Shown here one piece after another: positions 27,641 to 36,146 of a stretch of DNA of 64,000 nucleotides (position 1 is the stretch's first letter; each line of letters begins with the position of its first letter). The position numbers and the translations under genes are program-made. Source of the stretch: VAZQ01 sp963758945 (GTDB lineage Bacteria > Pseudomonadota > Alphaproteobacteria > Rhizobiales > Xanthobacteraceae); the NCBI GenBank assembly GCA_963758945.1, contig CAVWXY010000011.1, positions 186,001 to 250,000 on the forward strand. The letters are read 5' to 3'. Under the pieces are notes generated by a model, which saw nothing but the letters and a program-made list of their open reading frames with translations, did not search any database and was not told the DNA's origin.

Positions 27641-27866
27641 CACGTTGAGGGTCAGGATCGTGCAGGGCAAAACTCAAGGGCTGAGCGGGAACGGACAGCC
27701 TAGCATTGAGGATGCCGCCGCCTAATAGAGCGATCAGCGCGACGGTGTAGTAAGCTTGAACCTGGTCGTTTCGAAGAAAGCTGCGAACCTTGCCGTCCCG
27801 CGGGAGCGCGAGCCAGAAAACCAGGCCGAATGCGACAAGAAGGATCACACCTGCTAAGAATTGCAT
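27618..27866 (-). CDS. Small two-helix membrane protein
   Basis: 82 residues. The first hydrophobic segment is FLAGVILLVAFGLVFWLALP, then a charged loop (RDGKVRSFLRNDQVQAYY) and a second segment (TVALIALLGGGILNARLSV). The C-terminal tail is polar. It overlaps the gene at 27323-27640. Function unknown. Confidence 0.5.
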   Translation of the reverse strand: MQFLAGVILLVAFGLVFWLALPRDGKVRSFLRNDQVQAYYTVALIALLGGGILNARLSVPAQPLSFALHDPDPQRDVSIWHI

Positions 27867-28008
27867 TGGCGACCTCCAATTTTCTCCCCTCAGTGCTCAA
27901 AGGCGCGGCCCAAGATCGTCGCGCCCGAAACCGATAAATCGATCCCACTCATTCAGCCGGCGAGTGATTGTGCCGACAAGACCACGTATCGGGTCGGTCA
28001 GAAGACAG

Positions 28009-28548
28009 TTATGAGGGCGTGGGACGAGTCAGGCGGTTTTCGTCGCCGTGTTCGCATGTTCGAGCAAAGATCACCGACGCACACATAGCCCGGTTGCTGC
28101 GGCGCCGGGAGTCTGCGTCGGTCGCGCCGCTCGCGCAAACAAAACCAGCCAGGACTTCGTCGTCTCCGCAGCGAACGCTATCCGTACCGGTGACGACCCG
28201 AATTGCCGGTGCCGAGCCGGGGTCACCCTTCGGGCCCTCCGGTCCGGCCGGGCCGGCTGGCCCAGCGGGTCCCGCAGCTCCCGCGGGTCCGGCGGGTCCA
28301 GCGAGCCCCGTAGGCCCGGCGGGTCCCGCAGATCCAGCGGGTCCGGCGGGTCCGGCAGGTCCGATCTGGTCCCATTGGATCGCGCGTTCGTTGCGCGAGC
28401 AGCTCTTGTTGGCGTCGATTATGCGCAGCGCGGCGGTGGTTCGTAAAACGCAGGCATGGATAACGTCCCCATGGGCGCTCGTGCCAGTCATGCTAAGCGC
28501 CCATACCGCCGCGAGCGACAATTTGTGGCGAACCATGATTTTCAGCAT
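28009..28548 (-). CDS. Secreted collagen-like repeat protein
   Basis: 179 residues from ATG 28548, which has a strong GGAGG site six bases upstream. A Sec signal peptide (KLSLAAVWALSMTGTSAHG) is followed by VIHACVLRTTAALRIIDANK and IQWDQ, then about 16 Gly-X-Y triplets (GPAGPAGPAGSAGPAG and similar, ending GPKGDPG). The C-terminal part, with CGDDEVLAGFVCASG, carries cysteines. The N-terminal CV...LRI.D...C...E..IQW block is a known lead-in to bacterial collagen-like stalks. It should form a trimer at the cell surface or outside. The last 35 residues look less conserved and may be frameshifted. Confidence 0.78.
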   Translation of the reverse strand: MLKIMVRHKLSLAAVWALSMTGTSAHGDVIHACVLRTTAALRIIDANKSCSRNERAIQWDQIGPAGPAGPAGSAGPAGPTGLAGPAGPAGAAGPAGPAGPAGPEGPKGDPGSAPAIRVVTGTDSVRCGDDEVLAGFVCASGATDADSRRRSNRAMCASVIFARTCEHGDENRLTRPTPS

Positions 28549-28859
28549 CGAAGCACCTCCATGTTGTTTGTATATCCACGCAGGCTTTTTACCGTGACAA
28601 AGACGGGCGCAAGGCTGGTTTATTCCGCGCCTATCAAAGTGCAGCGTGGTGCTCATTCACATCGAACCTACACGCCCGACCGAGTTCGCGGCATGTCTGC
28701 TTCGCTCTGATCGCTCCAGAATTGGCTGACGGCATCTAGCTGAGTGAGCGGCTCCCGACCTCCTCCTGTGCTTCTAATCAAATGCACCAGAGGTTATCCC
28801 GATCCCGGTCTGTACATCCCCGCCCAACGCTTGGCAATGCTGTGAACTGACGCCAAGCC

Positions 28860-29130
28860 TGCAACCGCATAAAGACGACGAGACGACCGAAGAATTGGCG
28901 GCGCTGCGGTTGACCCGGACCGCCGAGGCTCGTGCCGGCGGCAGTCGAGGAGACGCTGACCTACTACGCCTTCCCAGCGGAGCACTGGCGGCGCATCCGC
29001 ACCAACAACCCGCTCGAGCGCATCCTGCGCGAGATCAGGCGGCGCACGCGCGTGGTGGGCGCCTTCCCGGATGGGCAATCGGCTCTGAAGCTCGCCGCGG
29101 CCAGGCTGCGCCACATCGCTCGTCTTTGTG
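28860..29130 (+). pseudogene. IS256-family transposase C-terminal fragment (third type)
   Basis: The plus strand reads AVEETLTYYAFPAEHWRRIR, TNNPLERILREIRRRTRVVG and AFPDGQSALKLAAARLRHIA, the C-terminus of a common IS256 transposase. Upstream is only a degraded stretch (LAALRLTRTAEARA in another frame). It differs in sequence from both other IS256-type remnants in the window. Confidence 0.8.
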
Positions 29131-29292
29131 CCGGCATAGCTGCTGGCGGGTGCTCCATAGATTGCGATCGCAATCAGCGGTGAACCCTTAAAGCCGGCGC
29201 TTGCGTCAGCACCGTCAGCATCCTTAGCGGCTGTGCCTGCCCGATTGGGCACGGGCCGACCAAATCAGGGCGACAGTGGTCGTCGCAGGCGG

Positions 29293-30768
29293 TCACCGGC
29301 CGGTCGCGGCCGAGGTCGTGCTGACCCGGGGTCCATGGTCGCGGACGCTGCTGACGGTGCAGACGGTATTTTCGAGAGTCGTATGCATCCTGATGATCCT
29401 GCTGCCGCCTCGACCCTCACGACTGAACGCAATGTCAATGCCCAGGACCCGAAGGAAGGTCTGGGCGCGACGCAGGCGGCCAGCGAGCGCGCGGGGATTT
29501 TTGGGCCAGCCGGCGCTGGGCCTCGAAATCCCGTCATTGTTGCGACCGGCGCCGGCCCGCAAAAGGTCGGCGGCGCTGCCTGTCCACGAACTGCGCTCAG
29601 CCATAATCTCCCGCACGCAAGTGGCGACCGGGTCGGCGTCGATAACGCCGTCGATCGCGGCCCTGCGGTTCGCCTCATAGGCGCGGCTGAACGTCCCCGC
29701 ACGCCAAAGGGCCGTTTCGCAGGCCGCCGCCCACAGCGCGAAATCAGCCATCCGGGGCAGGCGATCCAGGCCAATCCCGGGCAGTGTGCGCAACCCGTGG
29801 ACGACCAAATCGAGGAGGGCGCCGAGGATGCCCGGACGTGCGAGCTCGAATTGGCCCCACAGTTGCCGCTCCGACTGCCGCCGCGCGTCGGTGACGGGAG
29901 CTAATGTCAAGAAGATCGATCGGTCGGCGAGGTCCGGCCGGGTGATGACTTCCTCGATGCCATTGAGAATGACGGGCCGCGTGGCATCGAATAGCACCTC
30001 GTGCTGATCGGTGTAGAGCTGGCGCACGGCGAAACCGCCGCCGCTCGCCAGCCGGCAAAGCGCGTCAGAAAGCCACGATCGCAGGTGCGAGATGTTGTCG
30101 AACGCCAGCACGTGACCGTTATTGGCGGCGATGAACAATTCCCGCTCTTCCCGCGGGGCGGCCCTGACCGGGGCTGCGTTCGGGTCGACGAGCGCTCGCA
30201 GCATCTTCGATAGAACGGTCTTGGCCGACCCCTGTTCGCCTGAAATAGCCAACAGTGGATAGGGACCGCTCGGTCGGAGCGCTGCCAAGAGCCACGTGAC
30301 CACGAGGACGAAATCGTCGCGAGTTGATAGATTTAGCAATGAGGCGAACTGCTCGAGTGATCCGCCGCGTTGCGGGATTGGAAGTGGCAGCAGGCCAGCC
30401 GGGCGGCGGAAGCGCACCGGAGGGCTACCGGTTACTGACCAGCCGTCCGGCGAAATGTCGACGGCGCGCCAATGCTCATCGGCGAGATCAAGAAAAATGT
30501 GGCCATCGTGCGCGGCCACGCGCAGGTGAATCGCTCGTTCGGGGCCGTCAAATTGTGCTCGAGCTTCGAGCAGGTTGAGCGTCGAATTCAATGAATTAGC
30601 GGTCGGCACGTCTCCCGTTGCTTCGTAGTACTGGCGCCGGAGCCATGCACAAAAGCGCTCGCTGCGGATCGGCCAGGTCTCGCGATGCCCATTGATTATG
30701 AGATCGGCAAATGCGGCGCCGGTCGGGGTGTGAAAAAGATCGACGCGTACCGTTGGATCGATAAGCAT
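29293..30768 (-). CDS. P-loop ATPase of a phage/integrative-element recombination module
   Basis: 491 residues from ATG 30768, 11 bases after the ERF gene's stop; the frame extends further upstream only through ERF sequence. The Walker A motif is GEQGSAKT near residue 186, with a Walker B-like VLAFDN downstream. LLALSGEQG-type ATPases of this family pair with ERF and YqaJ genes in alphaproteobacterial prophages and resemble the DNA-primase/helicase-associated ATP-binding proteins. Visible family stretches include ADEHWRAVDISPDGWSV, PREERELFIAANNGHVLAFD and ASGGGFAVRQLYTDQHEVLF. It probably supports replication or recombination of the element. Confidence 0.75.
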   Translation of the reverse strand: MLIDPTVRVDLFHTPTGAAFADLIINGHRETWPIRSERFCAWLRRQYYEATGDVPTANSLNSTLNLLEARAQFDGPERAIHLRVAAHDGHIFLDLADEHWRAVDISPDGWSVTGSPPVRFRRPAGLLPLPIPQRGGSLEQFASLLNLSTRDDFVLVVTWLLAALRPSGPYPLLAISGEQGSAKTVLSKMLRALVDPNAAPVRAAPREERELFIAANNGHVLAFDNISHLRSWLSDALCRLASGGGFAVRQLYTDQHEVLFDATRPVILNGIEEVITRPDLADRSIFLTLAPVTDARRQSERQLWGQFELARPGILGALLDLVVHGLRTLPGIGLDRLPRMADFALWAAACETALWRAGTFSRAYEANRRAAIDGVIDADPVATCVREIMAERSSWTGSAADLLRAGAGRNNDGISRPSAGWPKNPRALAGRLRRAQTFLRVLGIDIAFSREGRGGSRIIRMHTTLENTVCTVSSVRDHGPRVSTTSAATGR

Positions 30769-30779
30769 TCCAGCGATGC

Positions 30780-32048
30780 CTATACAGGTGGCTGGCTCGC
30801 CACGTCCTTTGGTTCCGGGGTTCCGCTTGGCGCCTCCACCTCTTTGGAACTGATAGGCTCTTTCGCACTGTTGGGCTTGGGCCGGTCTCCCTCCAGGCGC
30901 GTGCGTTTCCAGAGCTTGCGGGCCGCTTTGATGGGATCGATGCCGGCCTCCTGCCACCAGGCTCCCTCATTGCCCAGGCGATGCACGAGCCGATGATGGA
31001 TGCGACAGAGCGGGACCGCGAACTCGTCGCTGGCCTTACGCCCGAGCGCCCGCAGTTGCGCGAAGCGTAGATGGTGCGGGTCCGAGGGCTTGCGGCCACA
31101 GATTAGGCAGGGCTGTTGGGCCACGTATCGAAGGTGCTCCCGATTCCGGTAGCGACGCGGAACAGCGACCGCGAGCACGCTCTTGTCGACGCCCTCGCCC
31201 GGATGCGTATCGGCGGTTTCAATCCCCGCCGGCTCATGAGGGCTTACGACTGCCGCAGGCCTCGACCCATCATCGTGGGACACCACAGCTTCCGGTGATC
31301 CGAGCTGCGATAGCCTCTGCTCGAAGGCATCCTCCACGAGCTTGGCATCACTGGCCGTGAGGCTGTTCTTGGCGGTGAGCGCCTCCCGCGCCCAACACGC
31401 AGCGAGGTCGGCCGATGGGATGGTGCCAAGCTCTGCCAATAATCTGTCGCGCATGGCGGCTGATTGGTCGCCATCGAGCGCCGCATAGGACCCGGCCTTC
31501 GGCACACTGCGGGCATATCCATCGCCCGGCCTGTGCGTCGGCATCCGCGATTTTTCTACTCGCGGCTTGAACTCGTGGTCGCCTGCTGACGCGGCCGGCG
31601 ACGGCGGAGGCCCTGGCGGACACAGATCAGGCGCGTCAAGGTCATCCTCGCCGGCAATGCCAACCAGGGTGAACAGAGCGTAGCGGCGAGCGTAGGTCAG
31701 CGCCGCACCCATGCGCTGCGGATTAGCGGTCTCGGAAACGGGGCAGACCGGCCAGTCCGAGGCAATCCATTCACCCGAGGCATGGGCCAGCATGGTGGTC
31801 AAGTTGACGATCCCAGCGGCCTGGTCGATGGCCGTGGTCTGCACGGTGGCGATTTCGTGCTGACCGAGCGTCTTGCGGACGATATCGAGACCGCTCGACA
31901 AGGGTGCGTACCGAAAGGTCCGCCTCCCCTCCCCTGCCCGGCCGCTTTGGATCGTTGCCGTGAGCGACTTTTCGGGATTGACGAGTTCCGCCTGGGCCTT
32001 GGCCAGGGCCGCGGCCAGCGCCGCGACCGATTTACTGGAGCGGTGCAT
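30780..32048 (-). CDS. ERF-family single-strand annealing protein fused to an HNH-like C-terminal domain
   Basis: 422 residues from ATG 32048, overlapping the YqaJ gene's end by 17 bases. Residues about 5-150 are an ERF domain (FRYAPLSSGLDIVRKTLGQH, RMGAALTYARRYALFTLVGI, then AGEDDLDAP). A flexible linker follows. Residues about 310-400 form a Cys/His-rich nuclease-like domain (YVAQQPCLICGRKPSDPHHL, then VPLCRIHHRLVH) of the DUF968/HNH kind that could bind zinc. ERF proteins anneal single-stranded DNA with phage exonucleases; the neighbouring YqaJ protein fits as that exonuclease. The attached HNH-like domain suggests end processing. Confidence 0.8.
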   Translation of the reverse strand: MHRSSKSVAALAAALAKAQAELVNPEKSLTATIQSGRAGEGRRTFRYAPLSSGLDIVRKTLGQHEIATVQTTAIDQAAGIVNLTTMLAHASGEWIASDWPVCPVSETANPQRMGAALTYARRYALFTLVGIAGEDDLDAPDLCPPGPPPSPAASAGDHEFKPRVEKSRMPTHRPGDGYARSVPKAGSYAALDGDQSAAMRDRLLAELGTIPSADLAACWAREALTAKNSLTASDAKLVEDAFEQRLSQLGSPEAVVSHDDGSRPAAVVSPHEPAGIETADTHPGEGVDKSVLAVAVPRRYRNREHLRYVAQQPCLICGRKPSDPHHLRFAQLRALGRKASDEFAVPLCRIHHRLVHRLGNEGAWWQEAGIDPIKAARKLWKRTRLEGDRPKPNSAKEPISSKEVEAPSGTPEPKDVASQPPV

Positions 32049-32859
32049 CGGCGCCCTCCGACACCAGCACATCAAAGCTGACCGCACCCGATTTCGAGCG
32101 CTTGGCCCGCACACCATGCCCGATTGCCTCCTTGGCATCCTCAGGCATCAGTGCCTTGAGCTCGCTTTTCGCCCGCTCATGGTCGAGAAATGCGGTCCGG
32201 GTGGTGCGAAATACCGCCGCGAATTCCGTCCAGGAGTTGGATGAACTCATGTCGACGACGCGGATCGCTTCGATTCGCGGGCGCGGCGGCTCGGCGTTGA
32301 TCAGGTGGGGAGTTTCCCCAGTCTGCACGCAGCGCCAGAATTTCTTCTCCGCCGAGACCAGGACGCTGAGATAGAGTGGATCCATGGGAATCGTGATCTC
32401 CACCCATTTCCCACCCCCGGTGATGATCGAGAGCACCGAGCCGCGCAGGTTGGTAACCCACATGTTGTGCTGGAGCTGAGCCATGTGCTTTTCAGCTGCG
32501 GCCTCCTCGGAGAACGCCCAGGGCAGCATGAACTTGGCTTCAAACACGGCTCCGGTCGCCTCCACGATGCCATCGAGGGTCGCCGCCATCCAGGGTATGG
32601 CCGAATGCTTGACGTGGCGGTGGACGTGCGTGACGCTGCGGCCGGTATTGCGCTCGTACCAAACTCGGTTGAGGTCCTCGGTGACCAATCCGAGTTGGAC
32701 AAGGAGGTTGCGAGACAGGTCTTCCGGATGGACTTCACCGCGTTTCTCCCGCCATAGGCGCATGAGGGCCGATTCGTCGTCGGCCATGATAATTCGCGCA
32801 TCTGAACCGCCGAGGAACGAGCGTCGGTTCCAGAGGGGATGTTTTTCGGAAGGGGGCAT
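32032..32859 (-). CDS. YqaJ-family viral recombinase/exonuclease
   Basis: 275 residues from ATG 32859, with AGGAA just upstream. The opening RRSFLGGSDARIIM and EALMRLWREKRGE-type stretch, then AATLDGIVEATGAVFEAKFM with the acidic and Lys residues of the PD-(D/E)XK core, and HMAQLQHNMWV are typical of YqaJ (lambda-exonuclease-like) proteins. It would digest one DNA strand to feed the ERF annealing protein. It is first in the minus-strand module and divergent from the XRE regulator. Confidence 0.82.
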   Translation of the reverse strand: MPPSEKHPLWNRRSFLGGSDARIIMADDESALMRLWREKRGEVHPEDLSRNLLVQLGLVTEDLNRVWYERNTGRSVTHVHRHVKHSAIPWMAATLDGIVEATGAVFEAKFMLPWAFSEEAAAEKHMAQLQHNMWVTNLRGSVLSIITGGGKWVEITIPMDPLYLSVLVSAEKKFWRCVQTGETPHLINAEPPRPRIEAIRVVDMSSSNSWTEFAAVFRTTRTAFLDHERAKSELKALMPEDAKEAIGHGVRAKRSKSGAVSFDVLVSEGADAPLQ

Positions 32860-32891
32860 GGAATTCCTACGCGTGAAGGAAATGATGCCCC

Positions 32892-32927
32892 AGGTATTAC
32901 TGCTCGGCGAGACCCGTGTCAATACCT
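32892..32927. promoter_or_regulatory. Inverted-repeat operator candidate between yqaJ-like and XRE genes
   Basis: AGGTATT (32892-32898) and AATACCT (32921-32927) are separated by 22 bases and lie in the middle of the 101-base divergent region. The placement suits binding by the adjacent XRE protein to control both directions. No clear -35/-10 pair is called. Confidence 0.45.
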
Positions 32928-32960
32928 CAGGTCTCATTTTATGCTTCAGGTAGCACTGCA

Positions 32961-33230
32961 ATGTCGCGAGAACCGATAACCAGCGAGCTCATCCGCGCCG
33001 CAAGAGCACTGCTCCGTTGGGAGCAACGCGATCTGGCCAATGCTTCGTCCGTCTCACTTCCTACAATCAAACGGCTTGAAGGGAAGCCGGGAGTGTTGGT
33101 CGCCCACAATTCAACGGTGGCGGCGCTCCGCGGCGCATTCGAAACCGCTGGAGTAGAGTTTACAAACGGAGACCAACCGGGCGTGCGATTGCGAAAAACT
33201 GCCGCCAAACGCAGAAAAAAGAGCACCTAG
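32961..33230 (+). CDS. Small XRE-family regulator of the recombination module
   Basis: 89 residues from ATG 32961 (MSREPITSELIRAARALLRW). It is almost only a helix-turn-helix: EQRDLANASSVSLPTIKRLEG, then a short tail VEFTNGDQPGVRLRK. This is the common one-domain XRE regulator of rhizobial mobile elements. It is divergent from the yqaJ-like gene with an inverted repeat between, so autoregulation plus control of the recombination genes is likely. Confidence 0.78.
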   Translation: MSREPITSELIRAARALLRWEQRDLANASSVSLPTIKRLEGKPGVLVAHNSTVAALRGAFETAGVEFTNGDQPGVRLRKTAAKRRKKST

Positions 33231-33242
33231 TCGGGCGCTTCC

Positions 33243-34112
33243 ATGATTCGAATCATATGCTGGCCAAGGTCGACCTGCGAGATGTCACTGCAGGGTGCGG
33301 GTCCGCACGAGTTGTGGACGACGCGGCTGCTGGCACGCCATGCGCGCGAGAACGCACCGGCGGCGGGACACGAATATCTCTCCAACCTGGTCCAGGGCAC
33401 GGTGTGCAAGATACTCGGCCAAGAGGAGATCAAGCCGCACAAGGTGCGCTACTACCTGGAGAACCGCGACGCCGAGTTCGAGCAGAAGATGGCTGAGGTT
33501 CTGTGTGTCTATCGCGAGGTCCAGATCCTGAAAAAAGCTGCTGCCAAACCGAGGAAACCCAGCAAGCCGGTAGCGATCGTCTCCTACGATGAAAAGCCCG
33601 GAATCCAAGCCGTTGCGACGACCGCGCCGGATTTGCCGCCCAGGCCCGGCGTCCATGCGACCTTCGCGCGCGATCATGAGTACAAACGCCATGGCACGCT
33701 CAGCCTGTTGGCCGGGATCGATCTGCTCAGCGGCAAGGTGCATGCCCTGGTCAGAGACCGTCACCGCAGCCGAGAGTTCATCGAGTTCCTCAAGCTGCTC
33801 GATGCAGCCTATCCGCCCAGCACCGCGATCAAGTTGATCCTCGACAAGCATTCCGCGCACATCTCGAGAGAAACCAGAACTTGGCTTGCCACTCGACCGC
33901 CCGGTCGCTTCGAGTTCACGTTCACACCCAAGCACGGCTCCTGGCTCAACCTCGTCGAGGGTTTCTTCTCCAAGTTCGCCCGATCGGTCCTGCGTCACAT
34001 CCGGGTGGCATCGAAGCACGAGCTCAAGGAGCGCATCATGGCCGGTATCGAGGACGTCAATCGCCATCCGGTCATCCACACTTGGTCCTACAAGCTCGCC
34101 GAGGCCGCCTGA
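33243..34112 (+). pseudogene. IS630-family transposase, N-terminus missing
   Basis: From about 33297 the frame matches IS630: HELWTTRLLARHAREN, then the DDE triad in SYDEKPGIQAVATTAPDLPP, LILDKHSAH and NLVEGFFSKFARSVLRHIRV, ending TWSYKLAEAA at 34112. The N-terminal DNA-binding part of about 100-150 residues is missing; the first codons after ATG 33243 are not from the family. The catalytic core looks intact. The deletion should prevent transposition. Confidence 0.82.
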
Positions 34113-34463
34113 TATGAATTCGAACCACGAAAACGCTGACCTAGTAGATCATGTGCGCTGCTGAGGCCGAGGAAGGCGTCACGGCAGTCGCGACCGGTGT
34201 CGCTCCTTGTGCCGCCGCTGACCTTTCGCTTGGTGACTTGGCAGCGGACGTCGTTCTCCGAACAGCCGTCTCAAGTTAGCCGTGGTCCAAAAATCAGTTT
34301 CCTGCCGGCCACAACCCTCGCTATCCTTGCAGAGCCCTCCATTGCCGCACACGCAGAGGGCTCCGCGGCGACAGCGCGTTTTACGGAGGTCCTAATTTTG
34401 CCTGGAGGACCATCGATTACTCAGGCGCGTCCCCTGGGCAAAGATCGCTGAAGGTCAAGATCC
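34113..34463. other. Stretch between IS630 remnant and lipoprotein gene
   Basis: About 350 bases. The first 50 probably hold the right end of the IS630 element. I see no gene with support. The 34400-34463 segment presumably carries the promoter and ribosome site of the lipoprotein gene, but no clear -35/-10 is visible. Confidence 0.4.
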
Positions 34464-34823
34464 ATGCGCGTTGTATCGCTCGTCGCACTGACCACTGGCG
34501 GCTTCCTAGCCGGCGGGCTCTTAACGGCGTGTTCGTCTCTAGGGATGGGGGAATTTACAGTCTTTGCCGACCCCGCGAAATATGAATTCCATACCTGCGA
34601 GCAGCTCCTACCGGAGCGCAAAAGGTGGGCCGACCGCGAGCTAGAATTGAAACTGCTTATGGATAGGGCCAAGCGGGGCGCCGGCGGCACGTTCGTCAAC
34701 GTAATCGCCTACCAAGGCGACTACATTGCGGCGCGCGAAGAGGTCAAGGTGCTCGACGCGACCGCTCGCATCAAAAAATGCCACATCCCCGATGATGGGC
34801 CGAACAATTCCGCTATCAGATGA
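34464..34823 (+). CDS. Small lipoprotein of unknown function
   Basis: 119 residues. A lipoprotein signal peptide (VALTTGGFLAGGLLTAC) has the lipobox LTAC with Cys23. The mature part has two cysteines (HTCEQLLPERKRWADRELEL and ARIKKC) flanking a helical hairpin with GGTFVNVIAYQGDYIAAREE. This family of small lipoproteins is common in Hyphomicrobiales genomes and has no assigned role. It should sit in the periplasm attached to a membrane. Confidence 0.75.
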   Translation: MRVVSLVALTTGGFLAGGLLTACSSLGMGEFTVFADPAKYEFHTCEQLLPERKRWADRELELKLLMDRAKRGAGGTFVNVIAYQGDYIAAREEVKVLDATARIKKCHIPDDGPNNSAIR

Positions 34824-34866
34824 TCAAGGGTACCGGGAGCCGTGACGGCGCCTAGCTCGGTCAACT

Positions 34867-35148
34867 ATGTCTGGAACTGACCCAACGGGACGGCACGAAT
34901 CTCGCCCTTCGAAGCAGGAGCGGGAATCGCTGGAATTCCTACAAGGCATGGCAAAGGCTCCCCTAGCCTGGCCTGCGGTGCCACCTTCTTCTGGTTCGCT
35001 GGATCCGGCCGAATTGGAGCGGTTGGTCCGCGAGCACAGGCCAGCACATGCTAATGCTGTAAAAAATCCCTGGTTCCGGCTGCGTAATATTTTGATTGCG
35101 CTCGGGCTGATCGCAATTCTGCTTCTAGTGGTCACGTTGATAAGTTGA
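34867..35148 (+). CDS. Small tail-anchored membrane protein (copy 2 of 2)
   Basis: 93 residues, paralogue of the protein at 22988-23269: SKQERESLEFLQGMAKAPLA, WPAVPPSS, LDPAELERLVREHRPA, and a C-terminal membrane helix (ILIALGLIAILLLVVTLIS). The same length and motifs in both copies show that it is a real gene. It lies 43 bases after the lipoprotein gene on the same strand, so the two may be co-transcribed. Function unknown. Confidence 0.75.
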   Translation: MSGTDPTGRHESRPSKQERESLEFLQGMAKAPLAWPAVPPSSGSLDPAELERLVREHRPAHANAVKNPWFRLRNILIALGLIAILLLVVTLIS

Positions 35149-35257
35149 TCTGCTCAGCAAAGCGCGTGGAATATAGCGGCGTTCGATCACCGTCTCGGGC
35201 ACGCGAGGATTTCTTGGTCCTACCTTGAACGCCCTGCGTCTTCGACGCGGACCTTGA

Positions 35258-36142
35258 TCACGCTGTGCGTTCAGCCACCACTTCGAGCAGACTCTGCCGC
35301 GAAAGGAGCCGCTGAACCTGGAAGATCGGCCAGAGCATCGCCTTGAGAACTATGCCATGCCCGAACTCGTCGAGCGGAAACTCGCGCGTCGCGACGCTGC
35401 ACAAGGATAGTCCCGCAAAGCGCAATGCGGCGCTCATCGTGTGAGCGTCGAAATAGAACTCGTGCCACGGAATGTAAAGATGATCGATGAGCGGGTGTGC
35501 AATGCTCCGCATGACTCGGTCTAGCGCAATCCCGATAAGGTATATCAGTGCATCGTGATTTGGCGTAATCATATAAAGTCGGCCTCCAGGCCGCAACAGA
35601 CGGCCAGCGGACACTAATAATGCGAGTGGATCGGCGACGTGCTCGATTAAGTCAATCATGGTGATGTAATCGAAGCTTCCCTGGGGGAGCCCGGACTTTT
35701 CAATCGAGCCGACCAGAACATCAAGCCCGTGCTGCCTGCGCGCCGTCTCTGCCGCGCGCTCGCTGATCTCCATGCCGGTGACTATCATGCCGAATTCGTC
35801 ACGTGCGACGCACAGCAAGCTTCCGGTATCGCAGCCGACGTCGAGCAGGCATGCCCCCCGGCGGACTTCACCGTCGGTTAGCACGTCCAGCACCGCGCGA
35901 TGCTTGCGACTCAAGTCGTCGCTGCCGATGTCCCTCCGCGGGCTGAAATAGGGGTGATTGAAGTATTCCGGCGCCCGGTGCAAAGCGGCGAGCGTCTGGG
36001 CGGAGCGCGGCGGCTCCGCCCGCACCAGCCCGCAATACCCGCATCGCGCCACTGTACCAAACGACGGATGCGCAATAGGGATGCGTGGCTCGGCGCACTG
36101 GCCCGCGAAACAGCCGCTCGTGCGGGGTTCTCGGAATGCCAT
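35258..36142 (-). CDS. Class I SAM-dependent methyltransferase
   Basis: 294 residues from ATG 36142, four bases beyond the stop of the asparagine-synthase-like fragment; an upstream start at 36232 is possible. The N-terminal part has CGYCGLVRAEPP, the zinc-knuckle-like lead-in seen in sugar or small-molecule methyltransferases. The SAM-binding site is LLDVGCDTGSLL, and motif III-like FDYITMIDLIEHVADP and LLRPGGRLYMITPNHDALIY follow. The acceptor is unknown; in this setting it may be a glycan or nucleotide sugar. Confidence 0.78.
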   Translation of the reverse strand: MAFREPRTSGCFAGQCAEPRIPIAHPSFGTVARCGYCGLVRAEPPRSAQTLAALHRAPEYFNHPYFSPRRDIGSDDLSRKHRAVLDVLTDGEVRRGACLLDVGCDTGSLLCVARDEFGMIVTGMEISERAAETARRQHGLDVLVGSIEKSGLPQGSFDYITMIDLIEHVADPLALLVSAGRLLRPGGRLYMITPNHDALIYLIGIALDRVMRSIAHPLIDHLYIPWHEFYFDAHTMSAALRFAGLSLCSVATREFPLDEFGHGIVLKAMLWPIFQVQRLLSRQSLLEVVAERTA

Positions 36143-36146
36143 GGGC

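Noticed and set aside
28235..28370. Repeat array that could be taken for a CRISPR or tandem DNA repeat
   Set aside because: It is the Gly-X-Y coding repeat of the collagen-like protein: 9-base periodicity, in frame, with no spacers.
33243..33256. Perfect 14-base palindrome ATGATTCGAATCAT
   Set aside because: It lies at the broken left border of the IS630 remnant; with no partner at the right end I cannot call it a terminal repeat or an operator.
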